Source of the DNA: Comamonadaceae bacterium
GTDB taxonomy: Bacteria > Pseudomonadota > Gammaproteobacteria > Burkholderiales > Burkholderiaceae_C
Length of the DNA: 53,904 nucleotides
Assembly (NCBI GenBank): GCA_947454955.1
Contig: CANGLW010000018.1
Span: 1 to 53,904, forward strand
Direction: 5' to 3'
Part shown: piece by piece, positions 33,150-41,283 of the stretch
Position numbering within the stretch: position 1 is the first letter of the stretch
Layout of the letters: every line of letters begins with the position of its first letter
Made by a program: the position numbers and the translations under genes
The notes under the pieces: generated by a model
The model's database searches: none
Told to the model about the DNA's origin: nothing
Seen by the model: the letters and a program-made list of their open reading frames with translations, nothing else

Positions 33150-34313
33150 ATGAACGCTTTTATGACAACGCTGAAGGTAAAGGTTGATTTGTCGGCCCCT
33201 GCTCACTCTAGGGTGGCTCATTTGACCTCTGTGCATCCGCGTGATGACATTCGGGTCTTCCTGAAGGAATGTCGTAGCCTAGCCAGGCATGGCTACGAAA
33301 TCACGCTGGTGGTGGCTGACGGACAGCGTGACGAGACGCGCGAAGGTGTTGCGATCGTCGATGTTGGCCGCTCCCGCGGACGGCTTGACCGAATGTTCAA
33401 GACGACGCAAAGGGTCTACCGCAAGGCGGTCGAACTGGATGCCGACGTCTACCATCTGCATGACCCCGAGTTGTTACCAGTCGGACTCAGGCTTAAAAGT
33501 CGAGGTAAGAAGGTGGTGTTCGATGCCCACGAAGACGTGCCAAAGCAACTGATGGGCAAGCACTATCTCCATCCGGCGGTGCGGCGCGTTTTGTCCTGGG
33601 GCTTTGCAAGTTTTGAGCGTTTTGCCTGTTCACGTTTCGACGGAATCGTAACAGCGACACCTCATATCCGCGAAAAGTTTGCCCAGATCAATCCGTGCTC
33701 GCTCGATATCAACAATTTTCCGATGATCGGCGAGCTGGAGCCTACAGTTTCATATGAGGACAAGGTCGAAGAGGTCTGTTATGTAGGAAGTATTGCGCAG
33801 ATCCGCGGCGTGAAGGAACTAGTGCGTGCCATGGAGTTGACGCGTACTCCGGTTCGCCTGAATCTGGTTGGAGGGTTTGCTGAGGCACAGGTAGAAGCCG
33901 AGGTCATGACCTATTCCGGATGGGGCAAGGTTAGCGCGCTCGGGATTCAGGACCGCCAAGGTGTGCGCCAGGTGCTGGAAAGATCCTTGGCGGGGGTGGT
34001 GACCTTGCATCCGATCATCAACTACCTGGACGCCTTGCCGATCAAGATGTTCGAATACATGTCCGCAGGCATACCGGTCATAGCATCCGACTTCGATTTG
34101 TGGAGGACAATTGTCGAAGAAAATAGCTGTGGTCTTTGCGTGGATCCGATGGACCCTAGCGCCATTGCCTCGGCCATCGACTATCTGGTGAGCAACAGGA
34201 CCGAGGCGAAGAAAATGGGTGAGAACGGCCGGCAGGCGGTTTTGTCACGCTACAACTGGGCCCGTGAAGAAGCAAAGCTGAACGAGTTTTATGATCAGCT
34301 ACTGTCTTCCTGA
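33150..34313 (+). CDS. Glycosyltransferase family 4
   Basis: 387 residues. The acceptor half has HLTSVHPRDDIRVFLKECRSL and YHLHDPELLPVGL, then FDAHEDVPKQL; the donor half has YVGSIAQIRGVKELV and KMFEYMSAGIPVIASDF, with the E-x7-E retaining motif. It closely resembles WbpH-type enzymes of O-antigen loci. Donor unknown. It follows the flippase and precedes the fused amidotransferase, whose modified sugar may be its donor. Confidence 0.8.
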   Translation: MNAFMTTLKVKVDLSAPAHSRVAHLTSVHPRDDIRVFLKECRSLARHGYEITLVVADGQRDETREGVAIVDVGRSRGRLDRMFKTTQRVYRKAVELDADVYHLHDPELLPVGLRLKSRGKKVVFDAHEDVPKQLMGKHYLHPAVRRVLSWGFASFERFACSRFDGIVTATPHIREKFAQINPCSLDINNFPMIGELEPTVSYEDKVEEVCYVGSIAQIRGVKELVRAMELTRTPVRLNLVGGFAEAQVEAEVMTYSGWGKVSALGIQDRQGVRQVLERSLAGVVTLHPIINYLDALPIKMFEYMSAGIPVIASDFDLWRTIVEENSCGLCVDPMDPSAIASAIDYLVSNRTEAKKMGENGRQAVLSRYNWAREEAKLNEFYDQLLSS

Positions 34314-34348
34314 TCACGGCCTATTCATTTATCTGCAGGGTAATTCAA

Positions 34349-36160
34349 ATGTGCGGAATCTTTGGAGTCGTCTCTTGTTCGCCGATTGTCGGGCATGAGT
34401 TGAATGTTCTGGTGAAGCACTCCCAGCAACGCGGCAGGGATTCCAGCGGCTTGCTTACCTTCGGTGGTGAGGGTTACCACGCCTATCGGGCTGACTATCC
34501 GATCACACGTCTGCTGAAAGAGGTGAGACCCCAGTTCAGTCATCTTGTGCTGGGGCATAGCCGTCTGATCACCAATGGCCTAGCCGACAACCAGCCAGTC
34601 GTGCGCGACGACATCTGCGTGTTTCACAACGGCATCGTGGTCAACGACGGGGAGATCTGGCCGCAGATCAGGAAGACGCCGGCGCTTCAGATCGACACTG
34701 AGGTGATAGCCGGCATTGCAGCTAAGCACCTGGAGGAGGGAGGCGCGCTGGAAGACATGCCTGCCCATATTCTGAGTCTTTGCCGTGGGGTGGTGGCTTG
34801 TGCGCTGATGCTTCCGCGGCTGGGTAAGCTGTGCCTGTTCTCGAACAATGGCAGCCTTTATGTGGGAAAGAAAGAACAACGCACTTACTTTGCTTCTGAG
34901 CGTTATCCGCTCACGCTGATTGGCTGCGAAGAAATCGAGCAGGTACTGGATTCGGTGTTCGTGGATATTCCGGTGTCGTCGCAACCCATTGCGATCTCGG
35001 ACCGCAAGGAGCGTAGTACCAACCTCATCCCCAGTTTGTCTTTGTCGGGTGCTGAGGAAAAGCTACTTGAATATCGCAAGCACGATATTCGCCGCTGCAC
35101 ACGTTGCTTGTTGACCGCAACCATGCCTTACATCAAGTTTGATGGCGAGGGCGTCTGCAATTACTGCCGGCACTACAAACCCCGCAACAAGCCGCGGCCC
35201 AAAGAGGAATTATTTAAGTTGGTCGAGTCCTATCGTCGGGACAAGGGCAAGGACTGCATCGTGCCGTTCTCTGGTGGGCGTGACAGTTGCTACGGTTTGC
35301 ATCTGATCGTCAAGGAACTTCAGATGAAACCGATAACCTACACCTACGATTGGGGCATGGTGACCGATTTGGGCCGTCGTAACATCAGTCGCATGAGTGC
35401 CGAGCTGGGGGTGGAAAACATCATCGTGGCCGACGACATTACTAAAAAGCGTGATTACATCGCTATGAACCTGCGTGCTTGGCTTAAGTCACCGCACCTG
35501 GGCATGATCAGTGTCTTAACGGCTGGCGACAAGCACTTTTTCCGGCATGTGGAAACCATCAAGCAGCAGACAGGCATCAACCTGAATTTGTGGGGAATTA
35601 ACCCCCTGGAAGTCACGCACTTCAAGGCCGGTTTCCTAGGTGTACCCCCCGATTTCGAGGAGAAGAGTGTCTATTCGCATGGTGTCCTAAAGCAGCTGCG
35701 CTACCAGGGCTTGCGATTGGGCGCCATGCTGCAGAGCCCAGGCTATTTCAATAGCTCTTTGTGGGACACGCTATCTGGTGAGTACTACCGAAGTTTCACG
35801 AAGAAGACAGACTATTACCATATCTTCGATTACTGGCGCTGGGACGAAAAGCAAATCGACGATACGCTGGCCTCCTACGATTGGGAGCGCGCGCCCGACA
35901 CCAAGACGACCTGGCGTATCGGTGATGGAACAGCCGCTTTCTACAATTACGTCTACTACACGGTCGCGGGGTTCACTGAGCACGACACCTTCCGCAGCAA
36001 CCAGATCCGTGAGGGCGACCTCACGCGCGCGCAGGCGCTTGACATGGTGGAGGAAGAAAACACGCCTCGTTATCCCAATATCAAGTGGTATCTAGACGCG
36101 GTTGGTGTGGACTTCAATGACGCCATAAGAACGGTGAACGCGATTCCGAAACTGTATTGA
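34349..36160 (+). CDS. Fused class II glutaminase–WbpG-like sugar amidotransferase
   Basis: 603 residues in one uninterrupted frame. Residues 1 to about 205 form a class II (Ntn) glutamine amidotransferase: Cys2 nucleophile (MCGIFGVV), RGRDSSG at 28-34, GHSRLITNG at 69-77, HNG at 93-95, DTE at 116-118. Residues from about 245 repeat the WbpG layout: Cys250-x2-Cys253, Cys270-x2-Cys273 (GVCNYCRHY) and PP-loop SGGRDS at 308-313. It should release ammonia and use it with ATP on a sugar without needing HisH or HisF. Both active sites look complete. The substrate is unknown; this is the second amidating system in the operon. Asparagine synthetase is less likely because of the WbpG-type Cys pairs and the locus. 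Confidence 0.82.
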   Translation: MCGIFGVVSCSPIVGHELNVLVKHSQQRGRDSSGLLTFGGEGYHAYRADYPITRLLKEVRPQFSHLVLGHSRLITNGLADNQPVVRDDICVFHNGIVVNDGEIWPQIRKTPALQIDTEVIAGIAAKHLEEGGALEDMPAHILSLCRGVVACALMLPRLGKLCLFSNNGSLYVGKKEQRTYFASERYPLTLIGCEEIEQVLDSVFVDIPVSSQPIAISDRKERSTNLIPSLSLSGAEEKLLEYRKHDIRRCTRCLLTATMPYIKFDGEGVCNYCRHYKPRNKPRPKEELFKLVESYRRDKGKDCIVPFSGGRDSCYGLHLIVKELQMKPITYTYDWGMVTDLGRRNISRMSAELGVENIIVADDITKKRDYIAMNLRAWLKSPHLGMISVLTAGDKHFFRHVETIKQQTGINLNLWGINPLEVTHFKAGFLGVPPDFEEKSVYSHGVLKQLRYQGLRLGAMLQSPGYFNSSLWDTLSGEYYRSFTKKTDYYHIFDYWRWDEKQIDDTLASYDWERAPDTKTTWRIGDGTAAFYNYVYYTVAGFTEHDTFRSNQIREGDLTRAQALDMVEEENTPRYPNIKWYLDAVGVDFNDAIRTVNAIPKLY

Positions 36161-36167
36161 GCTGCTC

Positions 36168-37409
36168 GTGAAACCCTGTATCTGGTATGTCTCCAAATAT
36201 GTGACACCACCGGCCAAAGTCGGTGCGGGTGGTCGTGGCTATCACATCATGCGAGAGTTTGCGCGCTTGGGCTACCAAAGCGTGATCATCACTTCGGACT
36301 CGAATCAGCTGACCGAGGTGCCCGTGCTGAAGGAGCCCTATTTATTCCAGGAAGTCGACGGCATCCAACTTTACTGGGTGCGGACTATGAAGTACACAGT
36401 AGCCAAGTCGCTACGGCGAATTCTGAGCTGGGTGGACTTCGAGTGGCGACTTTGGAATCTGCCTAAAGACGAATTACCTGCGCCCGACGCGGTAGTGGTG
36501 TCGAGCTTATCCCTGCTAACTATCCTTAACGGATTCATATTACGTCGTCGATACAACTGCCGTCTGATACTCGAGATCCGCGACATTTGGCCATTGACCA
36601 TCGTTGAAGAGGGAGGCTTCAGTCGCTGGAATCCGCTGGTACTTGGCTTGGGCTTTATCGAGAAGCTGGGCTATCGCTACGCGGACGCTATTGTGGGTAC
36701 CATGCCCAACCTCGGTGAGCACGTAGCTAGGGTGCTGGGGGAGTCCAAGACCACGCACTGCATTCCCATGGCCGTCGATGAGGCGGCGCTAGGCGCTGGG
36801 GATGTGCTACCAAACGAGTATGTTGAAAAGTACATCCCTCAAGACAAGTTCGTCATAGCGCACGCCGGAACCATCGGCATCACCAATGCCCTGGATACGC
36901 TACTCGAATGCGCCGAGACCCTGAAGGATGACCCTAGAGCCCATTTTCTGATCGTCGGCGAGGGCGACTTGCGCGCGAACTACCAGCGCAAGTACGCCCA
37001 TCTACCCAACCTTACTTTCGCGCCACGCGTGCCCAAGAAGATGGTGCAGTCTGTGCTGTCACATTGTGATCTGTTGTATTTTTCCGTGCACGTCTCCGCG
37101 GTCTGGAAATATGGTCAGTCACTGAATAAGGTGATTGATTACATGTTGGCTGGTAAGCCCATATTAGCGTCCTACACCGGCTACCCTTCGATGATCAACG
37201 AGGCCGATTGCGGCACCTATGTGCCCGCTGGCGATGTCATGGCGTTGCGTCGTGAAGTTCAGAACTACGCGACCATGGACAAAGCACAGCGCGAAGCCAT
37301 CGGTCGGCGTGGACGAGAATGGATTCTGGCGCATCGCCGCTACGAGAAGCTAGCAAGGGACTATTTGGCCATCCTGTTTGATCAGACTGAAACCAGGGTG
37401 GCGAGGTGA
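36168..37409 (+). CDS. Glycosyltransferase family 4 (WbuB-like)
   Basis: 413 residues. The N-terminal GGRGYHIMREFARLGYQSVIIT and EIRDIWPLTIVEEGGF are hallmarks of the WbuB-type GT4 subgroup; the donor half has FVIAHAGTIGITNALDTLL and KVIDYMLAGKPILA. WbuB enzymes often act directly after the initiating phosphosugar transferase, which is the next gene here (4-base overlap). The start is GTG at 36168. Confidence 0.8.
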   Translation: MKPCIWYVSKYVTPPAKVGAGGRGYHIMREFARLGYQSVIITSDSNQLTEVPVLKEPYLFQEVDGIQLYWVRTMKYTVAKSLRRILSWVDFEWRLWNLPKDELPAPDAVVVSSLSLLTILNGFILRRRYNCRLILEIRDIWPLTIVEEGGFSRWNPLVLGLGFIEKLGYRYADAIVGTMPNLGEHVARVLGESKTTHCIPMAVDEAALGAGDVLPNEYVEKYIPQDKFVIAHAGTIGITNALDTLLECAETLKDDPRAHFLIVGEGDLRANYQRKYAHLPNLTFAPRVPKKMVQSVLSHCDLLYFSVHVSAVWKYGQSLNKVIDYMLAGKPILASYTGYPSMINEADCGTYVPAGDVMALRREVQNYATMDKAQREAIGRRGREWILAHRRYEKLARDYLAILFDQTETRVAR

Positions 37410-37999
37410 AACGTTTGTTCGATCTGTTGGTCTCGTTGAGCGCGCTGTTCGTGCTGGCGATGCCTTTGCTATTGCTGTGGTTCTTGGTGCGATACAAGCT
37501 TGGTAGCCCAGCGCTGTTTCGCCAGGTCCGTCCGGGACTGCACGGGCAACCTTTCATGATGGTGAAGTTCCGCACGATGACCGACGAGCGAGGCGCCGAC
37601 GGAGAACTGTTATCGGATGCCCAGCGTCTTACCGCCTTTGGCCGTTTACTTCGTGCCAGCAGCCTGGACGAGTTGCCCGAACTGTGGAATGTCCTGCGAG
37701 GTGATATGAGTCTGGTGGGACCACGTCCTCTCCTGATGGAGTACTTATCGTTTTACTCGCCAGAGCAGGCTCGTCGACACGAGGTTAGACCAGGCATCAC
37801 CGGCTGGGCTCAGGTAAATGGGCGCAACGCCCTATGCTGGGACGAGCGCTTCAAACTTGACGTCTGGTACGTCGATCACCGATCCCTCTGGTTGGATCTG
37901 CGCATCCTCTGGCTCACGGTACGCAAGGTCATCGTGCGTGAAGGTATCAGTGCACAGGGCGAGGCGACGATGCCAAAGTTCAAGGGGAACAAGCCATGA
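37406..37999 (+). CDS. pglC: PglC-type initiating phosphoglycosyl transferase
   Basis: 197 residues. A single N-terminal re-entrant/hydrophobic helix (about 3-30) is followed by the conserved core: VKFRTMTDERGADG, SSLDELPELWNVLRGDMSLVGP and PGITGWAQVNGRNALCWDERF. The Asp-Glu pair of the DELP motif is the catalytic dyad. It transfers a sugar-1-phosphate to undecaprenyl phosphate. The small size matches the PglC subgroup, not the large WbaP form. With PglD-, PglE- and PglF-like neighbours, the likely substrate is UDP-di-N-acetylbacillosamine. Confidence 0.85.
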   Translation: MKRLFDLLVSLSALFVLAMPLLLLWFLVRYKLGSPALFRQVRPGLHGQPFMMVKFRTMTDERGADGELLSDAQRLTAFGRLLRASSLDELPELWNVLRGDMSLVGPRPLLMEYLSFYSPEQARRHEVRPGITGWAQVNGRNALCWDERFKLDVWYVDHRSLWLDLRILWLTVRKVIVREGISAQGEATMPKFKGNKP

Positions 38000-38628
38000 G
38001 GCGGCTTGCTCTGCTTGGTGCCAGCGGCCACGGCAAGGTGGTCGCCGACGCTGCCCTGGCCGGCGGCTGGGATACCGTCGAATTCTTCGACGACGCTTGG
38101 CCCCTGCGCCAGCAAAACGGTCCCTGGACTGTCATGGGCGACACTAACTCGCTGCTGGCGCGTCTACAGGAATTCCAGGGCGTGATCGTCTCCATTGGAG
38201 ATTGCGCCGTACGGCTGGAAAAGCACCTGGCCCTGCAGGCTGCAGGCGCACGACTGACCAACGTGGTACACCCCCGGGCGGTGGTTAGCAATCATGCGGT
38301 GTTGGGTATTGGAACCGTGGTGATGGCCGGTGCAATTGTGAATATCGACGCTGTCATGGGCCAAGCTGGCATCATCAACACCGGCGCCACGATAGATCAT
38401 GATTGCCGCCTGGGCGATGCCGTGCACATCTGTCCAGGCGCGCATCTATCGGGTCATGTCGAAGTAGGGCATGGCAGTTGGGTGGGGGTGGGTGCTGCCG
38501 TGAAGCAAGGTATTGTGATTGGTGAACGCGTCATGATCGGTGCGGGTGCCGTGGTGCTGCGGTCCGTTGCTGATGGTCTTACCGTTGCTGGAAATCCGGC
38601 CGCGCCCCTTGATGCGCGTAAGACATGA
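37996..38628 (+). CDS. pglD: PglD-type UDP-4-amino-sugar acetyltransferase
   Basis: 210 residues. The N-terminal UDP-sugar-binding Rossmann-like part (LALLGASGHGKVVADAAL) is joined to a C-terminal left-handed beta-helix (INTGATIDHDCRLGDAVHI). The catalytic His of PglD-like enzymes lies in the IDHD stretch. It acetylates the C4 amine of UDP-4-amino-sugar. The ATGA overlap with the phosphotransferase gene supports a bacillosamine unit. Confidence 0.83.
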   Translation: MRRLALLGASGHGKVVADAALAGGWDTVEFFDDAWPLRQQNGPWTVMGDTNSLLARLQEFQGVIVSIGDCAVRLEKHLALQAAGARLTNVVHPRAVVSNHAVLGIGTVVMAGAIVNIDAVMGQAGIINTGATIDHDCRLGDAVHICPGAHLSGHVEVGHGSWVGVGAAVKQGIVIGERVMIGAGAVVLRSVADGLTVAGNPAAPLDARKT

Positions 38629-38647
38629 ACTCTGAACAATCCAAGCC

Positions 38648-39829
38648 ATGTTGAACACCTCTTTTTCCCCTTGGCCCAGCTTTACCGATGAGGAGGCGAG
38701 GGCTGTGCAGCAAGTACTCCTGTCTAACAAGGTCAATTACTGGACTGGTCAAGAATGTCGCGAATTTGAAAAAGAATTTGCCTCCTGGGTCGGTGTGCAA
38801 CACGCAGTGGCTTTAGCGAATGGCACACTGGCTCTAGATTTGGCACTGAAGGCTTTGGGTGTTGGGCCTGGAGATGAGGTGGTTGTCACCCCCCGAACAT
38901 TTATTGCCAGTGTTTCTTGCGTGGTTAATGCGGGCGCAACCCCGGTTTTCGCAGATATTGATCCAGATAGTGGCAATCTGACAGCGCAAACTATTGAGGC
39001 TGTAATCACCTCGCAAACCAAGGCGGTGATTTGTGTGCACCTGGCTGGCTGGCCTTGTGACATGGACCCGATCATGAAACTTGCAGAACAGCACGGATTC
39101 AAGGTCATCGAAGACTGTGCTCAAGCGCATGGTGCTCGGTATAAAGGGCGAAGTGTTGGCAGTATCGGCCATGTTGGCGCATGGAGCTTTTGCCAAGATA
39201 AGATCATGACTACCGGCGGAGAAGGTGGCATGGTTACAACCAACGACGAGCTACTCTGGCGCGTCATGTGGAGTTACAAAGACCACGGTAAAAGTTATGA
39301 GGCTGTTTATGAACGGCAGCATCCGCCTGGCTTTCGGTGGTTACATGAGAGTTTTGGAACGAACTGGCGGATGTTGGAAATCCAAGCGGCTATCGGACGT
39401 ATTCAGCTTGGGCGCATGTCCGAATGGAGCCAATTACGCGAAGAGAATGCTCGGACAGTCGCAAGAGCTTGCAGCAAATACCCCAGTTTACGAGTGTCTC
39501 AAACGCCTGAGCATCTTCAACACGCAAATTACAAGTTCTACGTGTATGTGCGCCCTGAATATTTGAAGCCAGGATGGACTAGGAACAAGATCATAGATGC
39601 CATCGAGGCTAAGGGCGTGCCTTGCTACCAGGGCTCATGCGCTGAGGTCTATCTTGAAAAAGCATTTGATGGCTCCTTTGGGCGTCCAGCCCAAAGACTG
39701 CCTGTTGCCAGCGCGTTGGGTGAAACCAGTCTGATGTTCCTGGTTCATCCAACACTTAAGCACGCAGAGCTTGAAGCTACTTGTGCAGCCATCGAAAGCG
39801 TGATGGAACTGGCGTCTGTAAACCAATGA
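38648..39829 (+). CDS. pglE: PglE-type C4 aminotransferase
   Basis: 393 residues. PLP Lys185 is in CQDKIMTTGGEGG; other sites are LANGTLALDLALKALG and IEDCAQAHGARYKG. It starts FSPWPSFTDEEARAVQQVL, as in PglE/WeeJ-type enzymes. It converts the 4-keto product of the WbpM/PglF homologue (41280) into UDP-4-amino-sugar. Base composition is lower in GC than the preceding genes (27 of 60 G/C in 39481-39540, counted by hand). Its stop overlaps the next start. Confidence 0.82.
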   Translation: MLNTSFSPWPSFTDEEARAVQQVLLSNKVNYWTGQECREFEKEFASWVGVQHAVALANGTLALDLALKALGVGPGDEVVVTPRTFIASVSCVVNAGATPVFADIDPDSGNLTAQTIEAVITSQTKAVICVHLAGWPCDMDPIMKLAEQHGFKVIEDCAQAHGARYKGRSVGSIGHVGAWSFCQDKIMTTGGEGGMVTTNDELLWRVMWSYKDHGKSYEAVYERQHPPGFRWLHESFGTNWRMLEIQAAIGRIQLGRMSEWSQLREENARTVARACSKYPSLRVSQTPEHLQHANYKFYVYVRPEYLKPGWTRNKIIDAIEAKGVPCYQGSCAEVYLEKAFDGSFGRPAQRLPVASALGETSLMFLVHPTLKHAELEATCAAIESVMELASVNQ

Positions 39830-41283
39830 CAACTGTACAGTCGATATGGGCTGGTAAGTTGCTGGCATGGATATTCATGGCCTATCTGGCCGTGCTTCCC
39901 CTAGCGGAGACCATTGCATTACGACACCTCCTCATGGCGGTGGCACTCTTGCTGGCTGTGTTTATCGCTTTTGTTTCCTTTAGCCATGAAAGCATTGATT
40001 CCTGTCGAATTTTGGTTATTGAATGGCAACCCCTTTGGGCATGGTGGGTCTACCTTTGTGCCTTCCCTCTGATCTCGGAAATCCCCGACGTAGCTTGGCA
40101 TAGCTTTCGGGTTGATTGGTTGATGTCGATCGGGGCGGGCTTCATAGGATTGGTATGCGCCAGCCGCACCAACTTTCAAGGGCCCAGCGTTTTTACCTTG
40201 GGCTTGGCGTGCATGGTGCCCGTGTTTGTCCATTGGGTGCTAATTCTTTTCGGTTGGTCTGGGTTACTGGGTCCCTCTGTCCCACTGGTCATGACCTGGC
40301 CTAAGATCTGGGATGCCTTACAGACCCAATGGAACTCTGGCTGGAGTGTTTGGGCTGGACATGGAGCTTTTCGTTGGCCATTTCATGGGTTCGATCCAGA
40401 CCATGGAAACCTGGGGCTAGCCGCTACCCAGTCAGTGGCTCTTCTATTGCCACTATTCTTAACAGCCTGGTTCCAACGTGACCGCTATCACGCCATGCTG
40501 ACATTCGCCGGTTTGGTGCTGTGTCTTGGGAGTGTTGTGATCGCCATGTCTCGCGGGGCGCTCATTTTTTGCACGTTGGTTATCCTGTCAGGCTTGGCGC
40601 TGCAATTCCTTAGGCAAGAGCGGCATTTCTCCTTCAGGGCAGCGGGGTTTTATGGTGTGGTGCTGTCCATGATCATTGGGCTTGGTGGTTTGGTAATAGC
40701 CAAGGATCCGCGTTGGATGTTGCTTAACGACAAAATCCAGGCCGCATTGATGGTCGAAGACCCCGTTGGGTACTTTTGTGATGGCCCCTCTCCAGAGCTT
40801 GAACAGCGTGTTAGATCGTCTTTGAATGGCGCAAAGCCTGAGCATGTTGAGGCTGTCTTGTCTGGTATGAATGGAGATGGAGGCCGTCTTTTGGCGGCCA
40901 GAGCAGGACTTTACTTTGTTGCTGAGCATCCCTGGGGTGTAGATGGATCGCGTCATGTGTTCAAAAACTTGATGCAGCATGCCTGCAATGGTGTGCCCAA
41001 GGTTGAGTTTGCCCATACACACAACGGTTGGATTGACTTGCTTCTGGCACTTGGTTGGATGGGCGCAGGGCTTTACTTTTCGGCATTACTCGGAATGATG
41101 TACTGGGGCGTAAAGCGCCTTCTTCAGAACCCGTCGAATCTTTGGGCTCAGGCGCTTTTGCTAACACTTGTTTTTTGGCTTTTTCGTGGGTTGGTTGATT
41201 CGATCTACCGTGAACATGCCTTACTGATGCAGACGGCACTGATTACTTACCTTGCTGGCCGAACGTGGCTAACAAAATCATGA
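39826..41283 (+). CDS. Wzy_C-family O-antigen polymerase or ligase
   Basis: 485 residues, with about ten membrane segments and a large periplasmic loop at roughly residues 290-390. The motif EHPWGVDGSRHVFKNL, then FAHTHNGWIDLLLALGWMG, is the Wzy_C/WaaL pattern, where the His is essential in WaaL. It could be the polymerase of this Wzx/Wzy pathway, the lipid A-core ligase, or an O-oligosaccharyltransferase; the sequence does not decide. The ATG at 39826 overlaps the aminotransferase stop and was chosen over an upstream in-frame start inside that gene. Confidence 0.72.
   Translation: MTTVQSIWAGKLLAWIFMAYLAVLPLAETIALRHLLMAVALLLAVFIAFVSFSHESIDSCRILVIEWQPLWAWWVYLCAFPLISEIPDVAWHSFRVDWLMSIGAGFIGLVCASRTNFQGPSVFTLGLACMVPVFVHWVLILFGWSGLLGPSVPLVMTWPKIWDALQTQWNSGWSVWAGHGAFRWPFHGFDPDHGNLGLAATQSVALLLPLFLTAWFQRDRYHAMLTFAGLVLCLGSVVIAMSRGALIFCTLVILSGLALQFLRQERHFSFRAAGFYGVVLSMIIGLGGLVIAKDPRWMLLNDKIQAALMVEDPVGYFCDGPSPELEQRVRSSLNGAKPEHVEAVLSGMNGDGGRLLAARAGLYFVAEHPWGVDGSRHVFKNLMQHACNGVPKVEFAHTHNGWIDLLLALGWMGAGLYFSALLGMMYWGVKRLLQNPSNLWAQALLLTLVFWLFRGLVDSIYREHALLMQTALITYLAGRTWLTKS

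Noticed and set aside
34349..36160. Asparagine synthetase or glucosamine-6-phosphate synthase
   Set aside because: The N-terminal domain fits either, but the C-terminal part has two WbpG-like Cys pairs and a SGGRDS PP-loop, no sugar isomerase domain, and lies in a glycan operon.
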